Source: Hankyongella sp964404985
Lineage (GTDB): Bacteria > Pseudomonadota > Alphaproteobacteria > Sphingomonadales > Sphingomonadaceae
Reading direction: 5' to 3'
Length of the DNA stretch: 64,000 nucleotides
Assembly (NCBI GenBank): GCA_964404985.1
Contig: CAYOMD010000004.1
Location: 62,001 to 126,000 of the forward strand
Made by a program: the position numbers and the translations under genes
Notes under the pieces: model-generated
The model's database searches: none
What the model saw: the letters and a program-made list of their open reading frames with translations, nothing else
What the model was told of the DNA's origin: nothing
Shown here: positions 62,776 to 64,000 of the stretch, piece after piece
How the letters are laid out: each line of letters starts with the position of its first letter
Position numbering within the stretch: position 1 is the first letter of the stretch

Positions 62776-63306
62776 ATGCCGAAACGCACACGCAAGGACG
62801 ATTGGGGTTTCCCCCGCTGGCGCGCCTATGGTCAGGCCCGCGAGGCGGCCAGCGTGCGCCTTTGCGACCGGGAAGGCTGCGGCAAGCCCGGGGATTGCCC
62901 GGCCCCGAAATCCGCCTGGACTGCCGAGCGCTGGTGGTTCTGCCAGGACCATGCGGCGGAGTATAACCGGCAATGGAACTACTTCGAGGGGCTGGGCGAC
63001 GAGGCTGCGCAAGCACGCGCCGAGGCTGAAGCGCGCACCGCCAGCGGGTACCGGCGTGCGTCCCACTGGGCCTGGACCGAAGACGGGGAAGATGGCCTGA
63101 GCCGGGCCGAGCGCGATGCGCTTGCGGTGCTTGAACTTGATGCCGCGGCAAACAGCGCTGATATCAAGGCGGCGTTTCGCCGGCTCGCCAAACAATATCA
63201 CCCGGATGTCGCCGGCCCGGGCGAGGACGCCGCCACCCGCTTCCAGGCGGTAGCCGCGGCCTATGACATCCTCAGCCGCCGGGTGACGAGCGACAAAAGC
63301 GTCTGA
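62776..63306 (+). CDS. J-domain protein with cysteine-containing N-terminal region
   Basis: 176 residues. The N-terminal ~75 residues contain CDREGCGKPGDCPAPK and WWFCQDHAAEYNRQWNYFEG, possibly a small zinc site. The C-terminal J domain (about 110-170) has ALAVLELDAAANSADIKAAF and RLAKQYHPDVAGPGED with the HPD tripeptide that stimulates Hsp70. No G/F or substrate domain of DnaJ is present. Such proteins are common in alphaproteobacteria and of unknown client specificity. Confidence 0.88.
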   Translation: MPKRTRKDDWGFPRWRAYGQAREAASVRLCDREGCGKPGDCPAPKSAWTAERWWFCQDHAAEYNRQWNYFEGLGDEAAQARAEAEARTASGYRRASHWAWTEDGEDGLSRAERDALAVLELDAAANSADIKAAFRRLAKQYHPDVAGPGEDAATRFQAVAAAYDILSRRVTSDKSV

Positions 63307-63330
63307 TCCCGCGGGTGAGCGTAGGATAAA

Positions 63331-63981
63331 TTAGCGCAGGGCCATGTCTGCGATATCAGCGCGCAGTTCCGGTACGCCCCAGCCCTTCTCGCTGCTGGTG
63401 GTCACGATGACCGGATAGGCCGCCGGTCGTCTTGCGGTTTGGCTCATCACCAGGTCCTGCATCGCGCAGCCGCCATCGGGCAGCTTGTCGGCCTTGGTGA
63501 GCACAATCTGGTAGTTCACCGCTGCCCGTTCCAACTGGTCGAACATCTCAAGGTCGTTCGGCTTCAAGCCGTGACGCGCATCGATCAGAACCATCACGCG
63601 CTTCAGGTTCATGCGCCCGGCCAGATAGGTGTTGACCAGCTTGCGCCAGGATGCGGCCACACTCTTGGGCGCATTGGCAAAGCCATAGCCCGGCATGTCG
63701 ACGAGGCGCATACAGGCAGGCTGGCCCAGCGCAAACAGGTTCAGCATCTGGGTGCGCCCCGGCGTCACCGAAGCACGCGCGAGGGTCTTGCGGCCGGTCA
63801 GCGCGTTGATCAGCGAGGACTTGCCGACATTGGAGCGCCCGGCAAACGCAACCTCGGGCAGGTCAGCGGCGGGCAACTGGCGCAGGTCAGCAACCGAGAG
63901 CAGGAACTCGACCGGCGCGGCAAAGAGCCGGCGGCCAACCTCGATCCGGGCCGCATCGGATTGCGCCTCCTCGTCCTGCAC
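63331..63981 (-). CDS. engB: Ribosome biogenesis GTP-binding protein EngB (YsxC/YihA)
   Basis: 216 residues. G1 AFAGRSNVGKSSLINALTG (48-57 for the loop), G2 TPGRTQMLNLF, G3 LVDMPGYGFA, G4 LTKADK and a G5-like TTSSEKGWG. It is an essential GTPase in 50S assembly. The GTG start lies two bases beyond what looks like the stop of the upstream gene. yidC usually precedes engB in alphaproteobacteria. Confidence 0.96.
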   Translation of the reverse strand: MQDEEAQSDAARIEVGRRLFAAPVEFLLSVADLRQLPAADLPEVAFAGRSNVGKSSLINALTGRKTLARASVTPGRTQMLNLFALGQPACMRLVDMPGYGFANAPKSVAASWRKLVNTYLAGRMNLKRVMVLIDARHGLKPNDLEMFDQLERAAVNYQIVLTKADKLPDGGCAMQDLVMSQTARRPAAYPVIVTTSSEKGWGVPELRADIADMALR

Positions 63982-63982
63982 G

Positions 63983-64000
63983 TCAGGCCTGGGGTGCCGG
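63983..64000 (-). CDS. Possible 3' end of an upstream gene (yidC expected by synteny)
   Basis: Only five codons and a TGA stop (read PAPQA-stop on the minus strand) are visible before the window edge. The identity rests solely on the usual yidC-engB order. Confidence 0.25.
   Translation of the reverse strand, partial: PAPQA

Overview
The window is 64 kb of a GC-rich alphaproteobacterial chromosome, probably Rhodospirillales-like. The order hemE / origin / maf-aroE-coaE-dnaQ, the leuS-lptE-holA and parB-parA-rsmG-mnmG-mnmE blocks, DUF3576, DUF6489, Flp pilins and palindromes inside perfect alpha-type parS sites all point there. It looks like the replication-origin region. Genes left of about 12.1 kb (hemE, hemJ, rho, terC) run leftward and genes right of it (maf, aroE, coaE, dnaQ, hisE) run rightward. 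The 347-bp gap between them has an AT-rich stretch, degenerate DnaA-box-like repeats and five GANTC sites.

Layout. 0-5.3 kb: the end of a LysR regulator, tRNA-Leu(CAA), an AGE-family epimerase, and a conserved DUF1178 / amidase / glutaredoxin / ComF group divergent from a methyltransferase. 5.4-7 kb: three Flp-type pilins around a mutT. 7-12.1 kb: an M48 lipoprotein protease, TerC, Rho, HemJ, HemE. 12.1-12.5 kb: putative oriC. 12.5-25.8 kb: maf-aroE-coaE-dnaQ-hisE-HIT, an amino-acid permease, a UbiH-type hydroxylase, ftsK-lolA, a candidate structured RNA, xth-ribA, a YggS homologue, a ThiE-like protein and an outer-membrane-type protein. 26-30.5 kb: DUF3576-leuS-lptE-holA. 30.5-30.9 kb: repeat cluster. 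30.9-36.9 kb: parB-parA-rsmG-mnmG-mnmE-DUF6489 with two perfect parS sites. 37-43.4 kb: ogt, a dienelactone hydrolase, GDPD, a 56-residue DUF1508 protein, a SpoU methyltransferase, a 708-residue Tat-exported protein of unknown function and nudC. 43.4-50.9 kb: SRP RNA, dnaX-ybaB, a Kef-type antiporter, a LOG protein, an MFS exporter and cysK. 51-55.8 kb: two paralogous CsgG-like exported proteins, an SDR and a HerA-type ATPase. 56-64 kb: rplU-rpmA, ispG, rodZ, ptsP, ccdA plus an exported thioredoxin, a J-domain protein and engB.

Most genes are housekeeping: replication and segregation, tRNA/rRNA modification, heme, isoprenoid, cofactor and envelope biogenesis. No phage, IS transposase, CRISPR array or classical defence island was seen. 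The less ordinary content is (i) several families of dispersed palindromic repeats whose edges repeatedly supply the stop codon of the neighbouring gene, (ii) a 158-bp MITE-like element present twice, (iii) a structured RNA candidate between lolA and xth with its own promoter and terminator, (iv) the unknown 708-residue exported protein, and (v) the CsgG-like paralogue pair. All functions are assigned by reading motifs; no database search was run.
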